A DNA stretch of 64,000 nucleotides from Pseudoalteromonas luteoviolacea (GTDB lineage: Bacteria > Pseudomonadota > Gammaproteobacteria > Enterobacterales > Alteromonadaceae). Made by a program: the position numbers and the translations under genes. Where the stretch lies: the NCBI RefSeq assembly GCF_018100925.1, contig NZ_JAGJEH010000001.1, positions 706,112 to 770,111 on the forward strand. Direction: 5' to 3'. The notes below the pieces were generated by a model that was given only the letters and a program-made list of their open reading frames with translations, had not been told where the DNA came from and searched no databases. Below are positions 54,980 through 64,000 of this stretch, one piece after another (position 1 is the stretch's first letter; the number at the start of each line of letters is the position of its first letter).

Positions 54980-56034
54980 AATATACTCTCTTTGATTTTA
55001 TTTTCTTGTTTCGAACCGTCCAAATACCTAGTCAAAGATTGGATGTCAGCGTTATCAGACCCGAATATGTCTTGAGCTTTTTTGCTGTCGAGGCAATTTA
55101 ATGAAACCGAACTGATGAGGTCATTGGACGACAAGTCGGAAGCATTAAGTATAGTACGCCTCTTTTCAACGATGGTTGGGTCGACTCCCCAAATAATAGC
55201 AAAGCGATCTAATAATTGAATTTCGTATGTTTTCATTGAAATTTCGTGAAGGTAATCACGAAATATGTGATTTAAAACATAGCTTAACACTATATGGAAG
55301 ATATCTTCAGCATCCTCTTGGTGAACGGCGTTGTGAATTGCGAATCTATAAGAACGCGCAGCCCAATCGTAGTAGTGCTGAAACGCAGCCCTTATCTTAT
55401 TCAAACCAACAGTGTCGATCAGTTGATCTGTTATGGCTTCAAGAATATGGATTAACTTGTAAGTAATCTCGAGACATTTGCTGCTAAGTTGCGAAGCTTT
55501 AGTGTCGAAGCAAACAGTCTCATTTAATTTATCTAGTTGGTGATTGCCGGTGGAACCATTGCTAATAATTTCTGAGCATGTTTTCTCATCTGGTACTGGA
55601 ATATAAGGGATAAGCCCCAATTGAATCTGCGCTTCTTCTTCAAAGTGCACTTTGCCAATTTGGTCTAAAAGGTTGCCCAAATGTTTAATGTCACCGATTG
55701 AGAAAGGCTTTGGAAGAAATAAGTTAGCCGGTATATTTTTAGAATTAGTTTGTAAATGTTCTAAATCACCAGACATCAATACTCTAATTGTTTTGGGGCT
55801 GTGCTGTTGCACAATTTTTAGTACGTCCACGCCGTTTAAAAAAGGCATTTGAAAGTCAGTGATAAACAAATTGAATTCGACTTCTGAGTTAGTCAAATAA
55901 TGGTCGACCAATGTGGCGTCATTTAGCGTTACTACGTTATCTATTCCAAGTACGCGAGACAATGATTTAGAGAGTGCCCGAAGGATCAATTTGTCGTCAT
56001 CTAATATCAACACATTCGTCGATTTTATTTTCAT
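54976..56034 (-). CDS. Receiver-domain protein with unrecognised helical C-terminus, H-NOX operon
   Basis: 352 residues from the second of two adjacent ATGs (56037 also possible). Residues about 5-125 form a receiver domain with the acidic triad at the start (LDDDK), phospho-acceptor D60 (ITDFQMPFLNG) and FLPKPFS. The remaining 220 residues are mostly helical (LIHILEAITDQLIDTVGLNKIRAAFQHYYDW, EDIFHIVLSYVLNHIFRDYLHEISM) and match no output domain I know: not DNA-binding, GGDEF, EAL or HD-GYP. First gene of the unit, overlapping H-NOX by 4 bp. A direct target of the kinase is likely; its output is unknown. Confidence 0.8.
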   Translation of the reverse strand: MKIKSTNVLILDDDKLILRALSKSLSRVLGIDNVVTLNDATLVDHYLTNSEVEFNLFITDFQMPFLNGVDVLKIVQQHSPKTIRVLMSGDLEHLQTNSKNIPANLFLPKPFSIGDIKHLGNLLDQIGKVHFEEEAQIQLGLIPYIPVPDEKTCSEIISNGSTGNHQLDKLNETVCFDTKASQLSSKCLEITYKLIHILEAITDQLIDTVGLNKIRAAFQHYYDWAARSYRFAIHNAVHQEDAEDIFHIVLSYVLNHIFRDYLHEISMKTYEIQLLDRFAIIWGVDPTIVEKRRTILNASDLSSNDLISSVSLNCLDSKKAQDIFGSDNADIQSLTRYLDGSKQENKIKESIL

Positions 56035-56129
56035 CAAAGTGTGCCTATTTTGTTGTTTCTTATTAAAGTTTAGTCTAATTTTAAAACTAATAACAAATCA
56101 ATAATGGTGAGTAGGAGCACATTTAATAA

Positions 56130-57431
56130 ATGAATGATGAGCCGATTGTTGTACTTTGTCTTGATGATGAAGAAAGTGTATTGAAGTCACTAGGTAGGTT
56201 ATTGAGACAAAATGGAATAAAAGCAGAGCTTTTTCAATCTGGGAATGAAGCACTCGATCGTGTTCGTGAAATTGATTTTGATGTGATTATTTCCGATATG
56301 AGAATGCCAAATATGGATGGGGCTGAATTCTTAACTCATGCTAAAGCTATCTCACCGGACGCGAGAAGAATACTACTCACCGGTTACTCAGATATACAAG
56401 ATACCATCAATGCAATTAACAGTGGTGGAATACATGGTTATCTGCAAAAGCCTTGGAACAATGAACAATTAGTACGGGAGATAAACAAGGCTGCTGAGCT
56501 TACAAAGCTTAAAAAACAAAATGATGCGCTGCAGAAAAAAATTCAGTCTCAAAACGAAGAACTTAAAGAACTAAATACCAACTTAGAAAGCCTGGTAGAA
56601 AAGCGAACCTCTCAAATAAGACAAGTACTTAAACAGCTTGAAGCGGCGAACGAAAACGAAAAAAAAGAACATAGAAGCACGGTTGAGCTACTTTATAATT
56701 TTATCAATGCGAATCCCCACTTGGACGCTGACAAAGCAAAGAATATCGCTAAGTTGTGTTATCAGGTAGCAAAAGGCTTATCACTAAGCGCCGAAATAGC
56801 CGATATGGTGCGTATGTCCGGTTATCTTTCACAAGTCGGCTTGTTGGCAATGGATCCTAGTTTATATGCAAAGCCATTCCACGAATTAGACAGCGAAAAG
56901 AAGAAGCTATTTTTAACCCACCCTTCAACTGCTCAACTAATGCTGATGCCAGCTCAGCATTTGAGCGATGTTGCCGAAGCTATCTATAGTCAATTTGAAA
57001 AGTACAATGGTCAAGGCGTGCCCAAAGGTTTAAAAGGCAAAGAGATCCCCATAGGTGCTCAAGTACTCGCAGTTGCTCGAGATTACATGGAGCACATGTA
57101 TCAAAGTCAAAGACCTATGGGCGAGCGCAAAGAAAATGCTTTAGAGATAATCAAAATGTACAGTGGCAGTTTTTATCACCCTAAAGTGGTTGAATCTCTA
57201 TTAAGCGTGCTGTCAAAAGATCAGGAAGAGACTGATAAAGTAGGTAGTATGAGCATTTTAACAGCGCAGCAACTTAAGCCAGGAATGGAGCTCGGTCTAG
57301 CCATGCACAATGCGCAAGGAATTATGCTATTGCCCAAAGGCCATGTTTTCTCAGACAATTCTATATCTAAGTTGCAGCAACTAGAGTTACAAAAACCGAA
57401 CCCTTTTCGCATAATGGTAGTCGATAATTAA
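56130..57431 (+). CDS. Receiver / degenerate HD-GYP protein (HnoD-like)
   Basis: 433 residues. Receiver domain (about 5-120) with D56 (IISDMRMPNMDG) and LQKPWNNEQL; a coiled coil (about 125-190); and an HD-GYP-like domain (about 195-345) in which the catalytic HD pair is lost (SGYLSQVGLL where HDIGK is usual), HHE is replaced by YSQFEKYNG, and GYP reads GVP. It therefore should not hydrolyse c-di-GMP. In Shewanella, HnoD is such a degenerate protein in the H-NOX network and acts allosterically on the EAL protein HnoB. A C-terminal part (about 375-433) resembles the tail of HD-GYP response regulators. Divergent from the H-NOX unit. No EAL gene is in the window. Confidence 0.85.
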   Translation: MNDEPIVVLCLDDEESVLKSLGRLLRQNGIKAELFQSGNEALDRVREIDFDVIISDMRMPNMDGAEFLTHAKAISPDARRILLTGYSDIQDTINAINSGGIHGYLQKPWNNEQLVREINKAAELTKLKKQNDALQKKIQSQNEELKELNTNLESLVEKRTSQIRQVLKQLEAANENEKKEHRSTVELLYNFINANPHLDADKAKNIAKLCYQVAKGLSLSAEIADMVRMSGYLSQVGLLAMDPSLYAKPFHELDSEKKKLFLTHPSTAQLMLMPAQHLSDVAEAIYSQFEKYNGQGVPKGLKGKEIPIGAQVLAVARDYMEHMYQSQRPMGERKENALEIIKMYSGSFYHPKVVESLLSVLSKDQEETDKVGSMSILTAQQLKPGMELGLAMHNAQGIMLLPKGHVFSDNSISKLQQLELQKPNPFRIMVVDN

Positions 57432-57600
57432 TGATATTAGTTATGTTAAATTAGCTATTAAGAATCTTCATTAGTATCAAGAGCATGATAATTGGACAGT
57501 TCATGCGTTAAACACTAAAAGAACACATCGTACATATGCTGGTCTTAGCACCGTTAATTTTATTGTGAAATAATTAAATCGTAGATCATCACACGATAGA

Positions 57601-57717
57601 GTGTTGAAGTGTTGAAGTGTTGAAGTGTTGAAGTGTTGAAGTGTTGAAGTGTTGAAGTGTTGAAGTGTTGAAGTGTTGAAGTGTTGAAGTGTTGAAGTGT
57701 TGAAGTGTTGAAGTGTT
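57601..57717. repeat. Octamer tandem repeat (GTGTTGAA)14
   Basis: Fourteen perfect copies of GTGTTGAA (57601-57712) followed by a partial copy GTGTT. No copy differs. It lies between the convergent 3' ends of the HD-GYP-like gene and ppsA, outside any reading frame. Perfect short repeats of this kind change copy number by slippage. Confidence 0.97.
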
Positions 57718-57724
57718 TAGAAAA

Positions 57725-57748
57725 CTGCGCCTAGATATCTAGGCGCAG
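57725..57748 (-). terminator. ppsA terminator, 24-bp perfect palindrome
   Basis: A perfect palindrome with 12-bp arms (CTGCGCCTAGAT and its complement), 12 bp after the ppsA stop, followed on the minus strand by TTTTCT. It may also end transcription from the left. Confidence 0.82.
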
Positions 57749-57759
57749 TGTGAGAATAC

Positions 57760-60135
57760 TTATTTGTTGAACTTTTCAGCTAAATACAACCAAGTTTCTA
57801 ATACTGTGTCAGGGTTAAGAGATACGGTGTCAATACCCTGCTCTACTAACCAAGCGGCGAAGTCTTCATGATCCGATGGACCCTGTCCACAAATACCGAC
57901 GTATTTACCTTTTTCTTTGGCTGTTTTTATAGCCATAGACAGTAACTTTTTGATTGCGGGGTTTCTTTCATCGAACAGATGCGCGATAAGGCCTGAGTCT
58001 CTGTCCAAACCAAGAGTTAACTGAGTAAGGTCATTTGAACCAATTGAGAAGCCATCAAAATACTCTAAAAATTCGTCTGCTAATAATGCGTTTGAAGGTA
58101 GCTCACACATCATAATGACACGCAAACCATTCTCGCCACGTTTTAAGCCGTGCTCTTCTAGAAGCTCGATAACTTTCGCTGCTTCTTCTAACGTTCTAAC
58201 AAATGGAATCATGATTTCAACATTTGTTAGGCACATTTCATTACGGACGCGTTTGATAGCTTCGCATTCAAGAGCAAAACACTCTCTGAAATCTTCTGAG
58301 ATATAACGAGATGCACCACGGAAGCCGATCATCGGATTTTCTTCTTCCGGCTCATACTGTTGGCCACCGATCAAGTTCGCGTATTCGTTTGACTTAAAGT
58401 CTGACATACGAACTATAACTTTTTCTGGTGCGAACGCAGCGCCTAATGTAGAAATACCTTCAACCAATTTTGCAATGTAGAACTCTACTGGTGACTCATA
58501 ACCAGCAATAATATCTTCGATTTCAGATTTAAGTTCTTGCGATTGAGTATCAAAGTTAATAAGTGCTTTTGGATGAACGCCGATCATTCTGTTAATGATA
58601 AACTCTAGACGCGCTAAGCCAATACCCGCATGAGGTAACTTAGCAAAGTCAAATGCACGATCTGGGTTACCCACATTCATCATGATTTTCAAAGGTAAGT
58701 CAGGCATTGAATCAATACGAGATGAAATTACTTCGTACTTCAACTGACCTTGATAAATGTATCCTGTATCACCTTCGGCGCAGGACACTGTTACTGCGTC
58801 TCCGTGCTTAATTGTGTCAGTTGCATTTCCGCAACCTACAACTGCAGGAATACCAAGCTCGCGAGCAATAATTGCAGCGTGGCATGTTCTTCCACCGCGG
58901 TTTGTAACAATAGCAGAAGCGCGTTTCATGATTGGTTCCCAGTCAGGGTCAGTCATGTCTGTAACCAGTACATCGCCTTGCTGTACTTTGTCCATTTCAT
59001 CAATAGATGATAATACTCTTACTACACCAGTGCCGATTTTGTGACCAATCGCTCTGCCTTCACATACAATCTCAGATTTTTCTTGAAGCTGGAAACGCTC
59101 CATTACATTTGAATCTTCGTTTGAACGTACTGTTTCTGGGCGAGCTTGAACAATGTACAACTTGCCATCATTACCATCTTTGGCCCACTCGATATCCATC
59201 GGTCTGCCGTAGTGTTTTTCAATGATTACAGCTTGCTTGGCCAGCTCTTGCACTTCTTCATCTGTGATAGAAAATTTATTTGAAAGTGCAGGATCCATAT
59301 CCACAATTTCAACTTGCTTGCCATGAGATTCGTCAGACGAGTAAATCATTTGGATCGCTTTGGAACCAATATTTCTACGTACAACAGCAGGCTTATTGTT
59401 TGCTAAAGTTGGCTTATGAACATAAAATTCGTCTGGGTTTACAGCACCTTGAACAACCATTTCACCAAGACCGTAACTTGATGTAACGAATACAACATCT
59501 TCAAAACCTGATTCAGTGTCGATCGAGAACATGACACCAGAAGATGCTTTGTCTGAACGGACCATTCTCTGAATACCGGCAGAAAGCGCAACACCCCTGT
59601 GGTCATAGCCTTGGTGTACACGATATGAAATTGCACGGTCATTGAAAAGAGATGCGAACACGTGCTTGATAGCGACCATTACTGCATCAATACCACGTAC
59701 GTTTAAGAAAGTTTCTTGTTGTCCCGCAAATGAAGCGTCAGGCATATCTTCAGCTGTCGCAGAAGATCTTACAGCAAATGAAACGTCATTGCTTTGATCG
59801 CCATGGAGGGTTGAATATGCTTCGCGGATTGCGTTGTCTAATTCTGGTTGGAAAGGAGTGTCGATTACCCATTGTCTGATTTGGCTACCTACTTTTGCCA
59901 ACTCGTTGACGTCTTCAACGTCTAGGGTGTCTAAAATGGTGTGAATTTTTTCGTTTAGCCCTGACTGCTCAAGGAATTCATTAAAAGCTTCTGCCGTGGT
60001 TGCGAAACCACCAGGCACTTGTACACCAGCGTTAGCAAGGTTAGATATCATTTCACCTAGAGAAGCGTTTTTACCACCAACTCGAGGTACGTCTTGCATA
60101 CCCAATTCTTGATACCAGAGAACGTAGTCTTGCAC
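57760..60135 (-). CDS. ppsA: Phosphoenolpyruvate synthase
   Basis: 791 residues from GTG 60135, preceded by GGAG and giving the family start ([29 protein letters not shown]). ATP-grasp PEP/pyruvate-binding domain (about 1-340), phosphohistidine domain with [15 protein letters not shown] (about 420), and TIM-barrel PEP-binding domain with [31 protein letters not shown] and [10 protein letters not shown] near the C-terminus. It makes PEP from pyruvate and ATP for gluconeogenesis. The divergent ppsR gene encodes its regulator. The farther ATG 60237 has no homologous extension. Confidence 0.97.
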   Translation of the reverse strand: MQDYVLWYQELGMQDVPRVGGKNASLGEMISNLANAGVQVPGGFATTAEAFNEFLEQSGLNEKIHTILDTLDVEDVNELAKVGSQIRQWVIDTPFQPELDNAIREAYSTLHGDQSNDVSFAVRSSATAEDMPDASFAGQQETFLNVRGIDAVMVAIKHVFASLFNDRAISYRVHQGYDHRGVALSAGIQRMVRSDKASSGVMFSIDTESGFEDVVFVTSSYGLGEMVVQGAVNPDEFYVHKPTLANNKPAVVRRNIGSKAIQMIYSSDESHGKQVEIVDMDPALSNKFSITDEEVQELAKQAVIIEKHYGRPMDIEWAKDGNDGKLYIVQARPETVRSNEDSNVMERFQLQEKSEIVCEGRAIGHKIGTGVVRVLSSIDEMDKVQQGDVLVTDMTDPDWEPIMKRASAIVTNRGGRTCHAAIIARELGIPAVVGCGNATDTIKHGDAVTVSCAEGDTGYIYQGQLKYEVISSRIDSMPDLPLKIMMNVGNPDRAFDFAKLPHAGIGLARLEFIINRMIGVHPKALINFDTQSQELKSEIEDIIAGYESPVEFYIAKLVEGISTLGAAFAPEKVIVRMSDFKSNEYANLIGGQQYEPEEENPMIGFRGASRYISEDFRECFALECEAIKRVRNEMCLTNVEIMIPFVRTLEEAAKVIELLEEHGLKRGENGLRVIMMCELPSNALLADEFLEYFDGFSIGSNDLTQLTLGLDRDSGLIAHLFDERNPAIKKLLSMAIKTAKEKGKYVGICGQGPSDHEDFAAWLVEQGIDTVSLNPDTVLETWLYLAEKFNK

Positions 60136-60276
60136 GGAACTGTCTCCAAAAACAAATTGTAATAAATGTGAGAGATTAATTGACCTTCCTTTAGGTCGAA
60201 GGCATTCTACAACGGTAAGTATAGCTACGTAAACCAAGACTTGAAAAAATACTAAAAAAGTAATGAAAAGGTTAAG

Positions 60277-61086
60277 ATGAGAACAGCTTTTTATATATCA
60301 GATGGCACTGCCATTACAGCCGAAGTTTTTGGGCATGCGACTTTATCGATGTTCCCTGTAGAGTTTGATCATAAAACACTACCGTTCATAGAATCTGTGG
60401 AAAAAGCGCAAGCAGTAAAAGCCACTATTGATAAATTGGCGGATTCAAGTGGAGAACCACCCTTAGTGTTTTTTACATTCGTGAATCCAGAATTGTCCGA
60501 TATTATTTTGTCCTCTAAAGGTGTTTGTTATGACTTTTTGTCTTACGCGAGTGAAATAGTGAAGCGAGAGTTAAAAGTCAAACCTGTACCTAAGGTACAT
60601 AGAACTCATAGTATCCATGAAAAGACTTATGATTTCCGGATTTCAGCGGTAAATTACGCACTTGCAAATGACGACGGTGCAAATATAAAAGATTATGATG
60701 AAGCAGATATTATTTTGGTGGGGGTCAGTCGAAGTGGTAAAACCCCTGCTAGCCTTTATCTTGCGCTACAGTACGGGATCAAAGCAGCAAACTACCCTAT
60801 CACCGAAGATGATCTAGAGAAGGGTAATTTTCCTCGATTTCTTATTGATCATAAGAACAAACTATTTGGTTTAACAATTGACCCAGAAAGATTAGCTTCT
60901 ATCAGACAAGAAAGAATGGCCAACTCTAAATATGCCTCTCTAAGACAGTGCAGAATTGAAGTAAGGGAAGTTGAGATGTTGTTTAAGAAGCATAAAACAC
61001 CATTTCTAAACTCTACAAAGTTTTCAGTAGAGGAAATATCAGCGAAGATAATAGCTGAGGCCGGATTATCACGAAACAAATATTAA
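60277..61086 (+). CDS. ppsR: PEP synthase regulatory kinase/pyrophosphorylase
   Basis: 269 residues, full-length DUF299 protein: N-terminal [46 protein letters not shown] with the P-loop (about 144-163), and [17 protein letters not shown] near the C-terminus. It inactivates PEP synthase by ADP-dependent phosphorylation of a threonine and reactivates it by Pi-dependent removal. The divergent arrangement with ppsA, 141 bp apart, is the usual one. Confidence 0.96.
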   Translation: MRTAFYISDGTAITAEVFGHATLSMFPVEFDHKTLPFIESVEKAQAVKATIDKLADSSGEPPLVFFTFVNPELSDIILSSKGVCYDFLSYASEIVKRELKVKPVPKVHRTHSIHEKTYDFRISAVNYALANDDGANIKDYDEADIILVGVSRSGKTPASLYLALQYGIKAANYPITEDDLEKGNFPRFLIDHKNKLFGLTIDPERLASIRQERMANSKYASLRQCRIEVREVEMLFKKHKTPFLNSTKFSVEEISAKIIAEAGLSRNKY

Positions 61087-61110
61087 AAAAGCCGCTTAAC
61101 GCGGCTTTTT
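61086..61110. terminator. Bidirectional terminator between ppsR and the DAHP synthase gene
   Basis: Stem AAAAAGCCGC / GCGGCTTTTT with TTAAC loop. A and T runs on both sides let it stop both convergent transcripts. Confidence 0.9.
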
Positions 61111-61111
61111 A

Positions 61112-62467
61112 TTAAACTCTATCTCTTGCATCTTTGAGTAAGTCTGCAACTAAGAAACCTAGCTCTAATACTTGGTCAGCATTGAGTCTTGGGTCACATT
61201 GAGTTCTGTACCTTTGAGCAAGATCTTCATCTGATAGGCCATATGCACCACCAATACACTCAGTAACGTGTTGCCCTGTCATTTCTAAATGAACGCCACC
61301 AGGGTACGTGCCTTCTGATTTATGTACCGCGAAAAATTGGCTAATCTCTCGCAATATATTATTGAAGCTTCTCGTCTTGTAGCCAGTACTCGCTTTTTCA
61401 GTGTTGCCATGCATTGGATCGGAAGACCAAACGACATTGCGACCTTCACTTTTAACTTTGCGAACCAAATTCGGGAGCTTTTCTGGTAATACATCTGCAC
61501 CCATACGTGTAATAAGCGTTAGCCTACCTGGAATATTATCTGGGTTTAATGCATCGATAAGTCTGATCAACTCGTCGGGATCCATACCAGGACCAACTTT
61601 CACACCAATCGGATTCTTAATTCCTCTAAAGAATTCAATGTGCGCATGATCTAGCTGTCTAGTTCTTTCACCTATCCAAACAAAATGAGCCGAACAGTCG
61701 TACCAATCCCCTGACAAGTGGTCTCTTCTGGTAAGCGCTTGTTCATAGCCTAGAAGTAATGCTTCATGGGATGTGTACAAGTGGGTCTCTTTAAGGCTAG
61801 GTGCCACAGATGCGTCAATGCCACAAACTTCCATGAATTCAAGAGCGTCTTGAATTCGGTTTGCCATTTGTTGGAATTTATCTTTGAGAGGATTAGCTGC
61901 AACAAAGCTCATATTCCAACGACTTACTTGGTGTAAATCAGCTAAACCACCTTGAGCAAAAGCTCTCAATAAGTTTAATGTTGATGCACTATGGTGGTAC
62001 GCTTTCATAAGTCTGTTTGGATCAGGGATCCTAGCGTCTTCAGTAAACTCAAAATTATTTATAATGTCGCCACGGTAAGATGGCAATGAAACACCGTTTA
62101 TTGTTTCATAATCTGAAGAGCGCGGCTTTGCATATTGTCCGGCCATTCGTGCAATTTTTACGACTGGGCATTTACCACCGTAGGTTAAAACGACTGCCAT
62201 TTGTAGCAGAGTCTTAAATGTGTCTCTTATATTTGTTGCGCTAAAGTCAGAAAATGACTCCGCACAATCTCCACCCTGTAATAAAAATGCTTTTCCGTTA
62301 CATACATCTGCTAAGTTCTTATACAAGCTTCTTGTTTCTTCAGCAAAAACAAGTGGAGGCGCTGCATTTAAATCAGACTCTACGTTTGTCAGCAATTTTT
62401 TGTCGGGATATTCAGGTTGTTGGACTATTGGAAAGTCTCTCCAACTGTCTGGACTCCAAGGTTTCAT
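61112..62467 (-). CDS. Class II 3-deoxy-7-phosphoheptulonate synthase
   Basis: 451 residues. Plant/PhzC-type class II DAHP synthase: [19 protein letters not shown] near the start, [71 protein letters not shown] and [22 protein letters not shown]. It condenses PEP with erythrose-4-phosphate, the first step of the shikimate pathway. Being next to ppsA, which makes PEP, is a sensible pairing. A GAGGAATGAG ribosome site precedes ATG 62467. Confidence 0.95.
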   Translation of the reverse strand: MKPWSPDSWRDFPIVQQPEYPDKKLLTNVESDLNAAPPLVFAEETRSLYKNLADVCNGKAFLLQGGDCAESFSDFSATNIRDTFKTLLQMAVVLTYGGKCPVVKIARMAGQYAKPRSSDYETINGVSLPSYRGDIINNFEFTEDARIPDPNRLMKAYHHSASTLNLLRAFAQGGLADLHQVSRWNMSFVAANPLKDKFQQMANRIQDALEFMEVCGIDASVAPSLKETHLYTSHEALLLGYEQALTRRDHLSGDWYDCSAHFVWIGERTRQLDHAHIEFFRGIKNPIGVKVGPGMDPDELIRLIDALNPDNIPGRLTLITRMGADVLPEKLPNLVRKVKSEGRNVVWSSDPMHGNTEKASTGYKTRSFNNILREISQFFAVHKSEGTYPGGVHLEMTGQHVTECIGGAYGLSDEDLAQRYRTQCDPRLNADQVLELGFLVADLLKDARDRV

Positions 62468-62621
62468 TTCTCATTCCTCATTAGTTACCTCACCATGCAC
62501 GTTAACGTATAGGACGGTTGGCTTCAAGCACAAATTAGTGAAATATCGAATAATTTTATAATTCAAAAGTGATAGGTTCATTTTTGAACCATAGTCATAA
62601 TCCATGAACCATATCTACTTC

Positions 62622-62637
62622 AGGAACACATCATACT
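62622..62637 (+). repeat. 16-bp direct repeat, copy 1
   Basis: AGGAACACATCATACT, identical to 63793-63808, 1171 bp away in the same orientation. The copies bound an otherwise empty stretch. Confidence 0.6.
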
Positions 62638-63792
62638 TTATTGTTTTCAATCCGTAGCAACAACTAAGTGTAACTAAATTAGAGCAACCAAAAGTAGTGC
62701 GAATTTAATAGTACTCTTATGTTTAATTGCGAGTTTTGAAGTTATAACAAAAGAACTATTCGATGATTTTCGCATGACTCCATTAATTGCAATTATCTAT
62801 AATCGATCTTAATTAAAGAAAAGCGCTCAGTTCAGGGGGTTATATTTGTACTAGCAATAGGTGGATACCTTGGAATAGATTATTTTAATTTCCCTAGCAG
62901 TTCCACCTTTGTTTTTATATATTTGAAAGCTTATTAACATAATATCTTAATAGGCAAAGACGCTTTTAAAACTAACCAGTCGTGGTGATGAAAGTTAGAA
63001 GAATTAACAAGCCTACAAATGGCCTAAGTCTTATATAAACCATAACACGCCCCTAACAAGAAAGCCTGGATTCATAACTGGACCTTTGGTATAGATAAGC
63101 TCATCAATGAACCATAGTTAAATAAAGAATAAGTATTGAATTTAAAAGTCAAAATAGGCATACCTGCTTACCTTTACAAAATCAACGATCAATACGACTT
63201 TGTAAACAACTAGTCTGAATGGCCACTATCACGACAAGTGCAATTGGTCCAATCTCGGTAATTAAGAAAAATTAATGAAAATGATGTTTTCCGATTGTCT
63301 ACTCGATAGCGTTTATGCATCATAATTTTTTGTCTAAAGTATAGACAGAAACCAGCCACTTAAGTGAGTGCTAACTCTTTCCAAGGGATTATTTATTTAA
63401 GGACTCCAACAAATGATAGCTTAAATATGATTCTTCTTTGATAGACATTATGCCTGTTTCAAAAACTGAACTCACAAAAAATCTATCGTTTCTGTTTTAG
63501 CAATTGCTTAGGTTCAATAGCTTGTTATACAAGCTGGATTGGAGAAATTTTAGGTATGTCATTATATTCAGTAAAGTATCACTGAAAGTTATGTTTTTAA
63601 TTATCACGCCGATTTTTAGTTATTATATAAATAAGGCTTCGCACTCACTGTGTTTTCTGTCTCCTATTTTTGCTACGCGGAATGACAAAGTCATATGTGT
63701 TCATAAAACCTGTTGTTCTAAATAAAAGTTTTAACTACAGCTCATAAAAGCCCGAAACACTTGATTTAAGTAAATTTAACTGCCAGAATTAT

Positions 63793-63808
63793 AGGAACAC
63801 ATCATACT
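63793..63808 (+). repeat. 16-bp direct repeat, copy 2
   Basis: Second exact copy of AGGAACACATCATACT; flanking bases differ from copy 1. Confidence 0.6.
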
Positions 63809-63950
63809 ATGTCAAGATAACCTAAATCCACATAAAAATGCTAAATTAATTTATAAGCCAACATCAAAACAACGTTCTTCCTAGTGAAAATTTGGTTCTT
63901 TATAAAAGCATTTGGGGCGTTAATTTTTATACAAAATGCATTATGTTAAA

Positions 63951-64000
63951 TTCTTACCTAAACTTCTTACCTAAACTTCTTACCTAAACTTCTTACCTAA
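63951..64000. repeat. 13-bp tandem repeat (TTCTTACCTAAAC) running off the window
   Basis: Three full perfect copies and eleven bases of a fourth reach the last base, so the array probably continues. It is not a CRISPR: there are no spacers. Confidence 0.9.

Larger units (their letters stand above)
62468..64000. other. 1.5-kb region without credible genes
   Basis: AT-rich DNA with stops in all frames. A 73-codon frame at 63504-63725 has no ribosome site and no family features. Visible structure: the exact 16-bp direct repeat AGGAACACATCATACT at 62622-62637 and 63793-63808, several TGAACCATA words (62585, 62603, 63109), and a 13-bp tandem repeat at the right edge. It may be a decayed gene or a repeat-rich spacer. 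Confidence 0.5.

Noticed and set aside
57601..57717. Possible CRISPR array from regular repeats
   Set aside because: The repeats are contiguous 8-bp units with no spacers, and no cas genes are present.
63504..63725. 73-codon frame near the right end
   Set aside because: No ribosome site; the translation looks random and lies in a region full of stops.
63951..64000. Possible start of a CRISPR array at the window edge
   Set aside because: The 13-bp units are contiguous without spacers.
62468..64000. tRNA or rRNA genes in the empty right end
   Set aside because: No cloverleaf or conserved rRNA sequence was recognised.

Overview
The window reads as about 40% GC chromosomal DNA of a marine gammaproteobacterium, most likely Pseudoalteromonas or a close Alteromonadales relative. 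The reasons are the gene content (a chitinase - lytic polysaccharide monooxygenase - chitinase cluster, minCDE next to ycgL, a GbsR-linked short-loop cytochrome bd oxidase, ppsA/ppsR, a class II DAHP synthase, an H-NOX cassette) and the many exported proteins. No rRNA, tRNA, CRISPR array, transposase, integrase or phage gene was found. The genus call is inference from gene content only.

Layout. 1-8.0 kb: the start of a GH92 alpha-mannosidase lipoprotein; an OmpR-type response regulator/sensor kinase pair; then a DUF1800 lipoprotein and a Tat-exported DUF1501 protein. One 14-bp palindrome lies in front of both the two-component pair and the DUF pair, which suggests one regulon. 8-19.2 kb: an exported VWA protein, a NIT-domain chemoreceptor, a DUF1826 protein behind a large palindrome, an unknown exported protein, an ExeM-like extracellular nuclease, a di-heme peroxidase, and a MarR regulator divergent from a CxxC carboxymuconolactone-decarboxylase-like protein. 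19.3-25.9 kb: a GbsR-type regulator with cydAB (two matching inverted repeats upstream), mltB-ycgL, and minCDE.

25.9-39 kb is the accessory part. A PLAT-domain secreted protein is followed by an exported GDPD/PLC-like phosphodiesterase with a LamG-like tail. On the opposite strand is a translationally coupled three-gene polymorphic-toxin locus: a 1021-aa hemagglutinin-like exoprotein, a 1406-aa hemagglutinin/DUF637 exoprotein ending in a cytidine-deaminase-like (YwqJ-type) toxin domain, and a 300-aa likely immunity protein. No TpsB/CdiB transporter is present in the window. This is the best candidate here for an undescribed system.

39-45.7 kb: ycgN, a 7TMR-DISM sensor kinase, a Na+/phosphate symporter behind a Pho-box-like site, and a solute-binding protein - unknown - anmK operon. 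45.8-53 kb: the chitin cluster (GH18 ChiA, AA10 LPMO, GH18 ChiC), all carrying chitin-binding modules. 53.4-57.4 kb: a nitric-oxide signalling cassette (H-NOX, soluble histidine kinase, a receiver protein with an unrecognised helical C-terminus) divergent from a receiver/degenerate HD-GYP protein. 57.6-62.5 kb: an octamer tandem repeat, ppsA/ppsR and class II DAHP synthase. The last 1.5 kb has no credible gene and ends in a 13-bp tandem repeat that runs off the window.
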